Source: Paracoccus sediminis (GTDB lineage: Bacteria; Pseudomonadota; Alphaproteobacteria; Rhodobacterales; Rhodobacteraceae). Taken from it: DNA of 64,000 bases. The notes under the pieces are model-generated. The model was not told where the DNA came from. It was given only the letters and a program-made list of their open reading frames with translations, and ran no database searches. The translations under genes were made by a program, and so were the position numbers. The DNA lies in contig NZ_FZNM01000001.1 in the NCBI RefSeq assembly GCF_900188295.1, positions 1-64,000 on the forward strand, in the 5' to 3' direction. Of this stretch, positions 35,600 through 44,383 are shown piece by piece. The first letter of the stretch is position 1, and every line of letters starts with the position of its first letter.

Positions 35600-37989
35600 C
35601 ACACCGCCTCCGACAGATCGGCGGGCTTCACACCCAGAATATCGGCGATCAGGCCATCGGCCTTTTGCTCCAGCGCCAGAATGTCCCGCGTCACGTCATC
35701 CAGGCTGCGCAGCGGCTTGTGGCGGTAGAAATACTTGTTGAAGCTGATCTCGTAGCCGATCTTGACCGTGTCGAGGTTGATCCAGGCCTCGGGCACATGC
35801 GGCTTTACCTCGGCCTTGAAATAGCGGTGGATGCTGTCTTTCAGGGCCACCGCCTCGCTGTCGCGCAGGTCGGTGCTGGGGGCGTAGGTCAGGTAACTGC
35901 CATCCGGCTGGGCATAAAGGCCGAAGTCGCCCAACTCGTCGATGCCACAGCCAAGCCGCTCTGCCACCGCCTCCAGCTCTGCCTTGGAATAGCGCTGGAT
36001 GCTGTCGATCACCTTTTCCGCGTCATCGGCATACCAGCTGACGGCGTTCAGGATCGCGTTCTTCTCGGTGGCGGTCAGCTTGATCTTGCGGGCCTTCAGC
36101 ACCTTGCCGACGTGATCGCGGAAGGCGTTGAAATCCGCCGTCTCTTCGGTGCCTACGGCCTCCATCAGCTGATGGCCGACCCCGATCAGATCGCGCTGGC
36201 GCAGCCAGAGCGAGGTGTCGACCAGTTTGCCACGCTGCTTGGCGTTCAGCGCGATCTCCTGCTCCTCGCACCAGGCCTGGATCGCCTTGGCCTGGGCCTT
36301 CAGGAAGCCGGGTTCATAGACCTTGTCGCCATGTTCGGCCCACAGATGCTCCATCGGTTCGCGAAGGGATTTGTCGAAGCGCAGAGGTTCCAGCCGTTCG
36401 CGCGTGATGCGCGCGCGGCGGCGGTCGGGGCGTTCGATGGTGACCTTGTGATAGCCGAAATCGGTGTTGTCGAAGATTTGCACCGCAATGCCGGTGGGAT
36501 CGCCGTTCGCGTCAAGCTGCCGTTCGACCGGCTGGAAGGCCATGTAGGCGGCGATGATGTCGTCGATATGTTCCGGGGCGAATTCGCAGTTCTTGTCGCC
36601 AAGGTTCTTGCGCAGCTTGCGGAACATCAGGTTGGCGTCGATCAGCTGCACCCGGCCGCGCCGCCCCTCGGGCTTGGCGTTGGTCAGAAGCCAGATGTAG
36701 GTGGTGATGCCAGTGTTGTAGAACAGGTTGTTCGGCAGCTGGATGATGGTGTCCAGCATGTCGTTTTCGATGATGAAGCGGCGGATGTTGGATTCGCCGC
36801 TGCCCGCGTCACCGGTGAACAGGCTGGAGCCGTTGTGGACGGAGGCGATGCGCGAGCCGATGGGGCTGTTGGCGATGGGCTTCATCTTGCCCACCATCTC
36901 CATCAGGAACAGAAGCTGGCCGTCGCTGGAGCGCGGTGTTGCGTCGACGGTTTCCGTCTTGCCCCAATAATCGGTCAGTTCCACCTGGAAGCGCGGGTCG
37001 ATGACGTCGTTGCCATCCTTGATGTGCTTCAGGTCGCTCTTCCAGCTCTTGCCGTAGGGCGGGTTCGACAGCATGAAGTCGAAGCGATGGCCCGAAAATT
37101 CGTCGGTGGACAGCGTCGAGCCGACCTTGATGTTCTCGGGGTTGTTGCCCTTGATCATCATGTCGGATTTGCAGATGGCATAGGTCTCGTCGTTGATTTC
37201 CTTGCCATAAAGGTAGACGTCGCCCTTGGCCGCGATGGGGCCTTCGGGTTCCTTGATGTAGTTCTGGGCCTCGGTCAGCATCCCGCCGCTGCCGCAGGCG
37301 GGGTCGTAGATTGTCATCACCGGCGGCAACTGGCCGCTGATCGGGTCGAAGATGAGGTGGGTCATCAGATGGATGACCTCACGCGGGGTGAAATGCTCCC
37401 CGGCTTCTTCGTTGTTTTCCTCGTTGAACTTGCGGATCAGCTCTTCGAAGACATAGCCCATGCCGAGGTTTGACAGACCGGGCATCATGTTGCCGTCCGG
37501 GTCTTCGGCGTCGTGGGGCGTCAGGTTGATGTAAGGCGAAATGAACTTTTCGAGGACGTCGAGCAGGACCTGCTTGTTCGCCATGTGCCGCATCTGCTCG
37601 AGCAGCTTGAAGCGGGCGATGATCTCTTTGACGTTGTCGCTGAAGCCGCCGAGATATTCCTCGACGTTGGCCAGCAGGATCTGCTGGTTGTTCGTGGCCG
37701 TGGCGTAGAGCTGTTTAAGCGTCCACTTGCTGGTGTTGTAAAACACGTATCCCGAAGCAGCGGTCAGCGGGGCATCATCGAGCTCTGTCGCCTTCATCTC
37801 TTCGCGCTGGAAGCGGACTTCCTCCAGGACGGCCGCCTTGGTGGGTTCCAGCAGCGTGTCGAGGCGCCGTAATACGACCATCGGCAGGATAACGTCACGG
37901 TACTTGCCGCGCACATAGACGTCGCGCAGGCAATCGTCAGCAATGGACCAGATGAAAGAGATGAGCTTGTTGTGGGCGGCCTGGTTCAT
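35599..37989 (-). CDS. hsdM: Type I methylase HsdM
   Basis: This 796-residue protein has HsdM_N at the start (FIWSIADDCLRDVYVRGKYR), the SAM motif DPACGSGGMLTEAQ (about 230-243) and catalytic SNPPYGKSW. It methylates adenine in the HsdS target. It is longer than the common 500-550 residues because of a C-terminal extension (after about 530) of unknown role, a form seen in a subset of type I systems. It is the first gene of the hsdMSR operon. Confidence 0.95.
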   Translation of the reverse strand: MNQAAHNKLISFIWSIADDCLRDVYVRGKYRDVILPMVVLRRLDTLLEPTKAAVLEEVRFQREEMKATELDDAPLTAASGYVFYNTSKWTLKQLYATATNNQQILLANVEEYLGGFSDNVKEIIARFKLLEQMRHMANKQVLLDVLEKFISPYINLTPHDAEDPDGNMMPGLSNLGMGYVFEELIRKFNEENNEEAGEHFTPREVIHLMTHLIFDPISGQLPPVMTIYDPACGSGGMLTEAQNYIKEPEGPIAAKGDVYLYGKEINDETYAICKSDMMIKGNNPENIKVGSTLSTDEFSGHRFDFMLSNPPYGKSWKSDLKHIKDGNDVIDPRFQVELTDYWGKTETVDATPRSSDGQLLFLMEMVGKMKPIANSPIGSRIASVHNGSSLFTGDAGSGESNIRRFIIENDMLDTIIQLPNNLFYNTGITTYIWLLTNAKPEGRRGRVQLIDANLMFRKLRKNLGDKNCEFAPEHIDDIIAAYMAFQPVERQLDANGDPTGIAVQIFDNTDFGYHKVTIERPDRRRARITRERLEPLRFDKSLREPMEHLWAEHGDKVYEPGFLKAQAKAIQAWCEEQEIALNAKQRGKLVDTSLWLRQRDLIGVGHQLMEAVGTEETADFNAFRDHVGKVLKARKIKLTATEKNAILNAVSWYADDAEKVIDSIQRYSKAELEAVAERLGCGIDELGDFGLYAQPDGSYLTYAPSTDLRDSEAVALKDSIHRYFKAEVKPHVPEAWINLDTVKIGYEISFNKYFYRHKPLRSLDDVTRDILALEQKADGLIADILGVKPADLSEAV

Positions 37990-38179
37990 GGTTCTACACT
38001 GCTGTCCTTACTTTGGCGCCGGAACGGTCAGTGTCGGAAATATCTTCAGAAAACCGAGCCCTTGCAGCGCATAGCTATGTGGCACCCTAGTTCGCATCTG
38101 GTGGCCCCGCAACGTCCTACGGTGTTCGGGCGAAAGCAAATCTGCCATCGGTTGAAACTTCGCCGCACGAGATGCCAAA

Positions 38180-38848
38180 TCATTTACAGGAAATCCAAGG
38201 CCGCGCCTTCGGCATCGCCACCGTCACCTCGACCTCCCGCAGCATCCCGCCCGCGATCAGCCCCTCGCGGACCCAGCCCAGCGCGTGCCACCAGTCCTCA
38301 TAACTCCGCCTGGCGGCCTCAATCTGGTGCGGGTGGGGGGAGAAGGTGACCGGGCAGGCTAGGATGTCGATGGTCTTCCAAGTGGCGCGAGCGCCCGGGC
38401 CGCGCACGCGGATGCGTTCGGTACCTACGACGATGGCGCCCGCATGTGTGCCATGCTGGTTCTGTTTCACGATGGTCGGCACGCAGCGCGGCACAGCGCC
38501 GGGCATCCAGTCCGGGGTCAGCCCGGCGCGGGCCAGTTCGGCGACGCGGATCGCCATGCGCTTGCCGCCGAGGCTGTCGGGGATCCCGGCGACGGTGGCG
38601 GCGATCACCTCGGCGTCCTCGTGGGTGTAGCCGCCGATTTTGTGCTGGCCGCCGTCGATCTTGCAGCCCAGCACGGCGCGCTGGAGGAGGACGTATTCCA
38701 GGCCGAAGCCGAAACCTTCCTCGGTGACGTCCGGGGGCAGGGGCAGTTCCAGCTGCGCCTGTTCGATCCGGAACGCCCATTCCAGCGCGGCCTGCACGCC
38801 CAGCGCGCGTTTGATCCTGGTGCCGCTGACGCGGCCGTGGAAGCTCAT
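38180..38848 (-). CDS. Conserved phage protein of unknown function
   Basis: This 222-residue protein (MSFHGRVSGTRIKRALGVQA, FGFGLEYVLLQRAVLGCKID) has no recognised motif. It follows the cytosine methylase by 12 bases in the early operon, so a role in DNA metabolism is possible. The type I RM cassette begins just downstream, so this gene marks the right edge of that insertion. Confidence 0.65.
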   Translation of the reverse strand: MSFHGRVSGTRIKRALGVQAALEWAFRIEQAQLELPLPPDVTEEGFGFGLEYVLLQRAVLGCKIDGGQHKIGGYTHEDAEVIAATVAGIPDSLGGKRMAIRVAELARAGLTPDWMPGAVPRCVPTIVKQNQHGTHAGAIVVGTERIRVRGPGARATWKTIDILACPVTFSPHPHQIEAARRSYEDWWHALGWVREGLIAGGMLREVEVTVAMPKARPWISCK

Positions 38849-38860
38849 GGCTTCAATCCT

Positions 38861-39937
38861 TCAAGGAAATCCATCTGCGCCGGGCGCTGGGCCGCATCCG
38901 TCGGCCGCCAGATCCACGGGCCCGAGGCCATGGGCAGCTGCGAGAGAGCGCCACGCATGTGCCGCTGCCAGAGGGTGAACTCCATTTCCGAGCAGGCGCA
39001 GAGCGCGTGCCCGATAGGCCAGCCCATCAGCCATCCGACGAAGAGCGGGTTCAGCCGCCGCCGCGACCTGCCCTTCAGGATCCGCCGCGAGACGACGCGC
39101 CCATGCGAGGCAATCATCGAAGCCCAGAGCGGGCGCGAGATCGGGGCGTGCGGCGAGGACCGCGGCCCATCCGGCGAAATCGCCGGGGCCGGGCGGGTGA
39201 AGCCCTGCTCCGCCCGGTAGTGCAGCAGGTCCATCCGGGATTTGCCGTCGCTGCGGGTGATGCTGGCCTCGCTCGACCCCTTCCAGTTCTGGGCGGCCGG
39301 TGTCGGCCAGTGGTTCGGTAGGGCCGTCGCGATGCCCAGCGCCAGCGCTTCTGCCTTCCGGGTAAAGTCGCTGTTCCCGGCCGGGTTGTAGCGGCCGGTG
39401 CCGGGGTGCAGGCTCATCGGTGTGGGCCAGGATGAAGATACGCAGCCGCTCGTGCGGCGCGCCGACCTCTGCCGCCGAGAACAGGCCCGCCGCAGGCATG
39501 TAGCCCAATCCCCAAAGCTCTCGCAGGACGGTCTCGAGGCCGAGGGTGACGTGCCCGGCGACGTTTTCGAGGAAGACCCATTCGGGGCGGCACTCGCCGA
39601 TAACGCGGGCGACATCGGGCCAGAGGTGGCGGGGATCGTCGGCGCCGCCGCGTTTCCCGGCCGCGCTGAAGGGTTGGCAGGGATAGCCTGCGAGGACGGC
39701 ATCGAAGGCCCCGCGGAAGGGGCGGGCATCGAAGCTGCGCAGGTCGGTCCAGATCGGGGCCGGGGCGAAGTATTCGGCGTGCTGGGCCGCGATGAGGACG
39801 GCGCGCGGCCAGTCCTCCCATTCGACGAAGGCGCGGGTGTGATAGCCGGGCTCGGCGAGCATGAGGCCCAGATCAAGGCCTCCGCCGCCTGCGCAGAGGG
39901 AGAGTCCGTGCCGGGGACGTGACACCATGCCATTCAC
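38861..39937 (-). CDS. DNA (cytosine-5) methyltransferase
   Basis: This 358-residue protein shows the ordered C5 methylase motifs: I (LSLCAGGGGLDLG), IV with catalytic Cys (GYPCQPFSAAG), VI (ENVAGHV), VIII (GAPHERLRIFILA) and X (LLGNGVHPLAAAHA). No partner endonuclease is adjacent, so it is probably an orphan phage methylase that shields DNA from host restriction. GTG 39937 overlaps the replication gene stop by 4 bases; ATG 39928 is the alternative. Confidence 0.92.
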   Translation of the reverse strand: MNGMVSRPRHGLSLCAGGGGLDLGLMLAEPGYHTRAFVEWEDWPRAVLIAAQHAEYFAPAPIWTDLRSFDARPFRGAFDAVLAGYPCQPFSAAGKRGGADDPRHLWPDVARVIGECRPEWVFLENVAGHVTLGLETVLRELWGLGYMPAAGLFSAAEVGAPHERLRIFILAHTDEPAPRHRPLQPGREQRLYPEGRSAGAGHRDGPTEPLADTGRPELEGVERGQHHPQRRQIPDGPAALPGGAGLHPPGPGDFAGWAAVLAARPDLAPALGFDDCLAWARRLAADPEGQVAAAAEPALRRMADGLAYRARALRLLGNGVHPLAAAHAWRSLAAAHGLGPVDLAADGCGPAPGADGFP

Positions 39938-40941
39938 CGCACCCCGCGCTCGCGCAGGCGTTGGGCCGTGACCAGCCCCCGGGCCAGCATGGCATCGCGC
40001 ATGGTGTTGCTGATCGCGCTGACTGGCAGGTAGCGGTCGGAGTTGACGAGTTCGGCGTAGAAGGCGGGCAGGTCGGTGATCGGCTTTGCCGCCGACGCGG
40101 GGGCCGCTTTCGGCTTTCGGCGCTTCCGCCCGGCATCCTCGGCCTTGCGCTGGGCGGCGCGCTGCATCGCCCGGTCCAGCGCCTTCGGACCATCGGGCGG
40201 TTTGGGGTGTTCCTGGCGGCTGGCCTCGGCCGCGGCGATGATCTCCGCCTCGGTCAGCCCCAGCTCATCGCGCCAGCGCTGCACGTGCAACCGGGGCGGC
40301 CAGCCTTGCCACCAGCCGGGCAGGGCGGCGGGGTCGAGGCCGAGTGCCGCGAGCAGGTCCCCGAAAACCTCATCGGAAATTGCCTCGCGCGCTTGCGCGC
40401 CCTCCTCCTCCTTTACTGGTTTACTTAGAGGTTCCCTTACAGGGTTAGTGTCCGAAATCCGGACACGGCTTTCGGCATTTTCCGGACACGGCTCGGCCGA
40501 AAAATCGGACACGGGACTCGCCTCATCCCCGTGTCCGAAATCCGGACACGGCAAGGCATCGGCCATGGCGTCATCGTCACAAACATCGGTACTGTCGCGG
40601 CTTTCTACGCCCTGATCCTGTCCGTGTCCGGTTTCCGGACACGGCACCACAGCCACAGGTGCGAAGCCCGGCTCAAACCCCAGGATGTAGCGGGTGGGCA
40701 GCTGGCGCTTGGTCACAGGGTCCAGCCGCGGCACCCGCCGCAGCAGACCCACGGCCTCCAGCTGGCCAAGGTGATCGTTCAGCGTTGATCGGCTGATCTC
40801 GCAGTCATGCGCCAGCCGGTCCTGTGAGGGGAAGCAGCCGTAGTCGGGGTTGAACCGGTCGCAGAGGTGCCAGAGCACGATCTTGGTCGTCGGCTTCAAT
40901 CCGCGCTGCTTGATGGCCCAGTTGGTGGCCTCGTGACTCAT
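39934..40941 (-). CDS. Phage replication initiator with winged helix
   Basis: This 335-residue protein starts MSHEATNWAIKQRGLKPTTK and has an HTH_36-type winged helix (CFPSQDRLAHDCEISRSTLN, about 35-55), as in many O-like replication proteins. The middle is a low-complexity linker with PCPETGHG, PCPDFGHG and PCPENAES, encoded by the inverted-repeat cluster at 40448-40645. The C-terminus is helical and basic. Role: binds the origin and recruits host helicase (inferred from lambda O). ATG 40941 overlaps the VRR-NUC stop by 4 bases; the longer open frame upstream is not needed. Confidence 0.75.
   Translation of the reverse strand: MSHEATNWAIKQRGLKPTTKIVLWHLCDRFNPDYGCFPSQDRLAHDCEISRSTLNDHLGQLEAVGLLRRVPRLDPVTKRQLPTRYILGFEPGFAPVAVVPCPETGHGQDQGVESRDSTDVCDDDAMADALPCPDFGHGDEASPVSDFSAEPCPENAESRVRISDTNPVREPLSKPVKEEEGAQAREAISDEVFGDLLAALGLDPAALPGWWQGWPPRLHVQRWRDELGLTEAEIIAAAEASRQEHPKPPDGPKALDRAMQRAAQRKAEDAGRKRRKPKAAPASAAKPITDLPAFYAELVNSDRYLPVSAISNTMRDAMLARGLVTAQRLRERGVR
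40448..40645. repeat. Inverted-repeat iterons, candidate replication origin
   Basis: Three copies of GTGTCCG-N5-CGGACAC occur at 40448-40466, 40531-40549 and 40624-40642, each followed by GGC; the first two are identical over 22 bp. Two half copies (CCGGACACGG near 40482, TCGGACACGG near 40505) lie between them. They sit inside the linker-coding part of the replication initiator, like the lambda origin in gene O. Confidence 0.65.
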
Positions 40942-41333
40942 GGCGCGGGCCTCCGCGGGGCAGGAGCGATACGCGTGGTGAAGCCTTGATCGGCCAGCGC
41001 GCCCAGCGCATCGTCGAGACTGCGCACCAGCGCCCAGCCGAACCCATGCGCCCGCACCGCATCGCGGAACGCCTCCTGTTCCGGCCGCAATCGCCCCTTC
41101 GGAGCCTTCAGTTCGAGGAACAGGACGCGGCCGTCGCAGAGCACCATCAGATCGGCGAACCCGGCATGGACGCCCATGCCGACAAGGATCGCCTGGCGCT
41201 TCGCCCCGCGGGGCCCGGCCTCGGTCACCTCGTTGGCGCAGTGGTGGATGATGGCGCTGCGGGGCAGGGCGATGCGCAGCGTCTGCACCACGGCACGCTG
41301 CAGGTCGGCCTCGGGGGTGCCGCGGCGTTTCAT
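40938..41333 (-). CDS. VRR-NUC domain nuclease
   Basis: This 131-residue protein is a minimal VRR-NUC (PD-D/ExK) nuclease. GFADLMVLCDGRVLFLELKA carries the catalytic Asp and ExK (ELK), with PEADLQRAVVQTL at the N-terminus. Phage VRR-NUC proteins act as structure-specific nucleases, possibly on replication junctions. It overlaps both neighbours by 4 bases. Confidence 0.88.
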   Translation of the reverse strand: MKRRGTPEADLQRAVVQTLRIALPRSAIIHHCANEVTEAGPRGAKRQAILVGMGVHAGFADLMVLCDGRVLFLELKAPKGRLRPEQEAFRDAVRAHGFGWALVRSLDDALGALADQGFTTRIAPAPRRPAP

Positions 41334-41569
41334 CGCACGGCCCTCCCCTGGTCTTCGCGCTGGGCGCGCCGCACCGGCCGCCGCGCATCAACCACCACCA
41401 GAAGGCGCTGGGCATCAGCACGTTCGTCCGGGGTCTCGCCATGTTGGACCAGCACGTTGCAGGCGAGCCGGATCAGGAGATCGCTGTGATGTGCGACATC
41501 GGCGAGGACGGCGCGGGCCTCGGCCACGCGGTCGGCGGGCCAGGCGGAACTGCGGGGGTGGATCGTCAT
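41330..41569 (-). CDS. Small hypothetical early protein
   Basis: This 79-residue protein (MTIHPRSSAWPADRVAEARA) is helical with a basic C-terminus (RRPVRRAQREDQGRAVR). No family recognised. ATG 41569 overlaps the HTH gene stop by 4 bases and its own stop overlaps the nuclease start, so it is firmly part of the early operon. Confidence 0.65.
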   Translation of the reverse strand: MTIHPRSSAWPADRVAEARAVLADVAHHSDLLIRLACNVLVQHGETPDERADAQRLLVVVDARRPVRRAQREDQGRAVR

Positions 41570-41814
41570 GGCCGCCCCCGCGTCTTGCGCACCGGGTGAG
41601 CCTGTTCCTGCGCCCTGATCCACTCCTGGATGGCGGCGCGGCGATAGAAGATCTTTCGACCTATGCGTGTGCAGGGCGGACCCTGACGGCGGGCTTCCCA
41701 CCGCGACAAAGTGTCTGTGGTCAAATCCAGTGCGCGGGCAAGCTGCTCGCGGCTGATCCAGTCGGCCAAAAGGTCAGGGACCTCCTCCACTGGGTCGTTT
41801 TGCATGTCCTTCAT
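41566..41814 (-). CDS. Excisionase/AlpA-like helix-turn-helix protein
   Basis: This 82-residue protein has an HTH_17-like domain (ISREQLARALDLTTDTLSRW, then RIGRKIFYRRAAIQEW). Such proteins act as excisionases or as activators of early genes. It heads the leftward early operon. M4 (MQNDP) is an alternative start. A 30-bp repeat shared with the integrase upstream region lies 62 bases before its start. Confidence 0.78.
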   Translation of the reverse strand: MKDMQNDPVEEVPDLLADWISREQLARALDLTTDTLSRWEARRQGPPCTRIGRKIFYRRAAIQEWIRAQEQAHPVRKTRGRP

Positions 41815-41875
41815 CGGCTGCTCCGTTCGCCTCGCGCCCCTCTGCCGGGGGCGGTTTCAGCGAAGCAGAGCGTGA

Positions 41876-41905
41876 GGACCGGAAGACAGGCGGAAGGTGG
41901 AACTG
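41876..41905. repeat. 30-bp direct repeat, copy 1 (upstream of HTH gene)
   Basis: Matches 28 of 30 bases with 44384-44413. Both copies share the core ACAGGCGGAAGGTGGAA and lie 60-70 bases upstream of a minus-strand start codon. This geometry suggests a shared promoter or operator. Confidence 0.6.
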
Positions 41906-42349
41906 GCCGCTATCTCCCAATTCCACCCCTTGTTTTATTGGACTTTCAGCGGATAGCGCGCGACGCGACAGGCGTTGCCGCAGCCTTCGCAGGGCATTCC
42001 AAGCGCCGCTTCCTGGCGACGATCCGCGCTTCGTCGACACCGCTCCGACAGCTTGGGGCTGATTGGGCGGCGCTGAGGCGGTTTCGCCGGTTTCGCAGGG
42101 ACCGGAATTGCCGGAATGGACCATTCCGGTCGGGTTCCGACGGTTCTGGATGATATCCACAAGTTCTTTCTTTGTTCCGGTGCGCCAGTGCAGGATTCTG
42201 GTTGATCGTTCGCCTTCAGGATGCGTAGATTCGTGGTTGAGCAGAACATAAGAATCGACAAGGCAACCGAAGCCAGGTGCCGCCCCTCTTGGGGTGGGGT
42301 GCCCAATTACAGGCAGTTTTCCTCGACGACGTGGGCTGCAGCCAGTCCA

Positions 42350-42376
42350 CCCGCGTGCTTGGCACGGCGGGTTTTT
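42350..42376 (+). terminator. Intrinsic terminator / possible attenuator
   Basis: CCCGCGTGC-TTG-GCACgGCGGG forms a 9-bp stem with one bulged G, followed by TTTTT. Its 3' arm can instead pair downstream (GCGGGTT with AACCCGC, 42367-42385), giving two mutually exclusive hairpins 60 bases before the next gene. That arrangement would allow control of readthrough. Confidence 0.55.
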
Positions 42377-42436
42377 GTAACCCGCAGTCCGACGGCCCTG
42401 GCCGAAGGATGCCGTATGTCTGAGAGGAGTTCGTTC

Positions 42437-43039
42437 ATGCCTTTGCCGCCCGTCGCCTTCTATTCCATCTACGAAATTGCCGTGCGCTGGGGCTGTCCCC
42501 CGGCCGATGTCGCGGGCTGGGCGGCAGAGGGCCAGCTGAAGGTCGTCGCAGGCATTCCGCCCGTCAGATGTGGGGATGAAGTCGTGGGGGGCTTGGTCGA
42601 GGTGCCCATCGCGGAACTGATGTGCATGTTCAGGCGGTTCGGGCCGAGCGACGATATCGGCCGATTGAGGCGCGTTCTCAAACCCGGCAGCGCGACCTGG
42701 GCGCACGTGACCGAACCTTCGGATGGTCTGCCGATCCGCTCGTCAGACCTGCTGGTGGCGTCGGGGTCGTTGCTGCAATTCGAGGAAGAACGCGACCTAT
42801 TGCGCCGCCCGGCCTCCACCATCGGCGCCAGTCCGCGGTACGATTGGGATTCCATGTACGCGTGGCTGACCGTTTTCCTGTTCGAAAAGGGGGTGCCCGA
42901 CACCCAGACCGCGCTGGTTGCGCTGGTGCAGGACTGGTTCGTCCAGAATTCGAAGTCGGGGGAAGTGCCGGATGAAAGCACCATCCGCAAGCGGCTGACC
43001 TCCCTCTGGCGCAAGCTGCGTGGCGAGGAAACGGTGTGA
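42437..43039 (+). CDS. Conserved integrase-adjacent protein, DNA-binding candidate
   Basis: This 200-residue protein begins MPLPPVAFYSIYEIAVRWGC; the segment EIAVRWGCPPADVAGWAAEG looks like a MerR/excisionase-type helix-turn-helix. The C-terminus (DESTIRKRLTSLWRKLRGEE) also reads as a small helical DNA-binding unit. It is convergent with the integrase, 3 bases between stops. ATG 42437 follows AGGAG at the right distance. Function is unknown; control of lysogeny or of integration is plausible because no CI-type repressor is seen elsewhere in the early region. Confidence 0.65.
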   Translation: MPLPPVAFYSIYEIAVRWGCPPADVAGWAAEGQLKVVAGIPPVRCGDEVVGGLVEVPIAELMCMFRRFGPSDDIGRLRRVLKPGSATWAHVTEPSDGLPIRSSDLLVASGSLLQFEEERDLLRRPASTIGASPRYDWDSMYAWLTVFLFEKGVPDTQTALVALVQDWFVQNSKSGEVPDESTIRKRLTSLWRKLRGEETV

Positions 43040-43042
43040 AGG

Positions 43043-44314
43043 TCAGGCCGATTTCGGCAAGTCGGTTCCGTCCTGCGCTGCGTCATGCACAAGGCGGGGC
43101 CGCGGGCGCAGGAGACTGGCCACCGTATCGACGCCTGCGCGCAAGGGGGAATCCATCAGGTGCGCATAACGCTGGGTGGTCTGCATCTGGCTGTGGCCCA
43201 AGAGCTTGCCGATCATTTCCAGCGATGCGCCGCCGCTGACAAGCAGGGAGGCGAAGGTGTGGCGCAGGTCGTGGATGCGGACGTCGGCCAGCCCGGCGTC
43301 CTTCTGTGCCTTGGCCCAGAAACGGCGGATTTCACGCACCGGCTGGCCAACCGTCTCGCCGGGGAAGAGCCACGGATTGCCGCTCGGCACCGCCCGCAGG
43401 CGCAGGCGCACGATGGCTGCGACGTCCTGCGAGATCGGCACACGGTGGATCTTGCGCTGCTTGGTGGTCGAGGCGGGTTTCGACCAGATGGCATAGTCGA
43501 GGTTGAACTGTTCGAACCGCGCGGTCCTGACCTCGCCCACCCGCGCGCCGGTCAACATGCACATGCGGATGATCGCCGCGGCGCGCTGATCCTCGGCTGT
43601 ATCCAGCACGACCGCCAGCCGGGTCAGTTCTTCGGGCGACAGGAACCGTTCGCGGGCATGTTCAATGCGCCGATGGAACCCCTGCGCGGGGTTGTCCGTC
43701 CGCCATTCCCATTCCACCGCCAGCGTGAACATCTTGCGCAGCACCTCGCCCATGCGGTTGGCCCGGATTGGGGTTGGCTTGTGACCCTGCAGCTTTCGGG
43801 CGCGGTTGTTGGGCTTTGCCTTGCAGGGGCGGGGGCGGCCCTCTGCCACGAAATCGAGGAACTTCGCGACGTCGGACTTGGTGATCTCCGTCACCAGCCG
43901 GTTGCCCCAGGCCGGTTCGACCATCTTCTTCAGCATCGAGAGCTGGTCGCCTGCATTGGTCTTGGCCAGTTTTGGCAGGTGTTCAGCGATGTAACGGTCG
44001 ATCATGTCGGTGATGCGCGGGGCCCCGCGCCACTCGTCGCGCGCCGCCAGAGGATCCTGCCCTTCGTCGATGGCGCGGCGCAGTTCCTTGGCGCGTTCGC
44101 GCGCGGCCGTGACACTCCATTCCGGCCAGCGCCCGATGGTCATCCGCCGCTGCCGCCCTGCGTGCCGGTAGTCGATGGTGAACGTGCGCGCGCCCGAGGC
44201 CTGAACCCGGGCGGCGAAGCCGATCACTTCCGTGTCGAAGATCTGATAGCTGACGCCGGGCTTGGGTTCCGCCTCGCGCAGGGTTTTTTCATTGAGTTTC
44301 AGTCTCTTGACCAT
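43043..44314 (-). CDS. int: Tyrosine integrase (P4-type, DUF4102 N-terminus)
   Basis: This 423-residue protein has a DUF4102-like arm-binding N-terminus (LKLNEKTLREAEPKPGVSYQ), a core-binding domain, and a catalytic domain with Arg in LTGARVGEVRTAR, HxxR in IHDLRHTFASLL, and LLGHSQMQTTQRYAHL with the second His and the nucleophilic Tyr. It should catalyse recombination at the tRNA-fMet attachment site. ATG 44314 is preceded by AAGGAGG. Unusually, it lies about 4.2 kb from attR, with cargo in between. Confidence 0.95.
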   Translation of the reverse strand: MVKRLKLNEKTLREAEPKPGVSYQIFDTEVIGFAARVQASGARTFTIDYRHAGRQRRMTIGRWPEWSVTAARERAKELRRAIDEGQDPLAARDEWRGAPRITDMIDRYIAEHLPKLAKTNAGDQLSMLKKMVEPAWGNRLVTEITKSDVAKFLDFVAEGRPRPCKAKPNNRARKLQGHKPTPIRANRMGEVLRKMFTLAVEWEWRTDNPAQGFHRRIEHARERFLSPEELTRLAVVLDTAEDQRAAAIIRMCMLTGARVGEVRTARFEQFNLDYAIWSKPASTTKQRKIHRVPISQDVAAIVRLRLRAVPSGNPWLFPGETVGQPVREIRRFWAKAQKDAGLADVRIHDLRHTFASLLVSGGASLEMIGKLLGHSQMQTTQRYAHLMDSPLRAGVDTVASLLRPRPRLVHDAAQDGTDLPKSA

Positions 44315-44383
44315 GCATCCCGCCTCCTTGCCCGACGACACAGGCGTAGACCCGCGCCACTATCAAGTCGGACCACGGGGCCG

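Larger units (their letters stand above)
41815..42436. other. Early control region
   Basis: The 622 bases between the divergent HTH and 200-residue genes contain no gene I can support; long frames here on both strands lack family features. It holds direct repeat copy 1 (41876-41905) and the intrinsic terminator at 42350. Promoters for the early operon and for the plus-strand gene should lie here. Confidence 0.5.

Noticed and set aside
35665..37473. Long plus-strand open frame (602 codons)
   Set aside because: Antisense shadow of hsdM, which has all expected motifs on the minus strand.
38845..39933. 362-codon minus-strand frame over the methyltransferase
   Set aside because: Overlaps the C5 methylase in another frame; only the methylase frame carries the PCQ and other motifs.
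41774..42706. 310-codon minus-strand frame
   Set aside because: Crosses the control region and the antisense of the 42437 gene; no start signal or family pattern.
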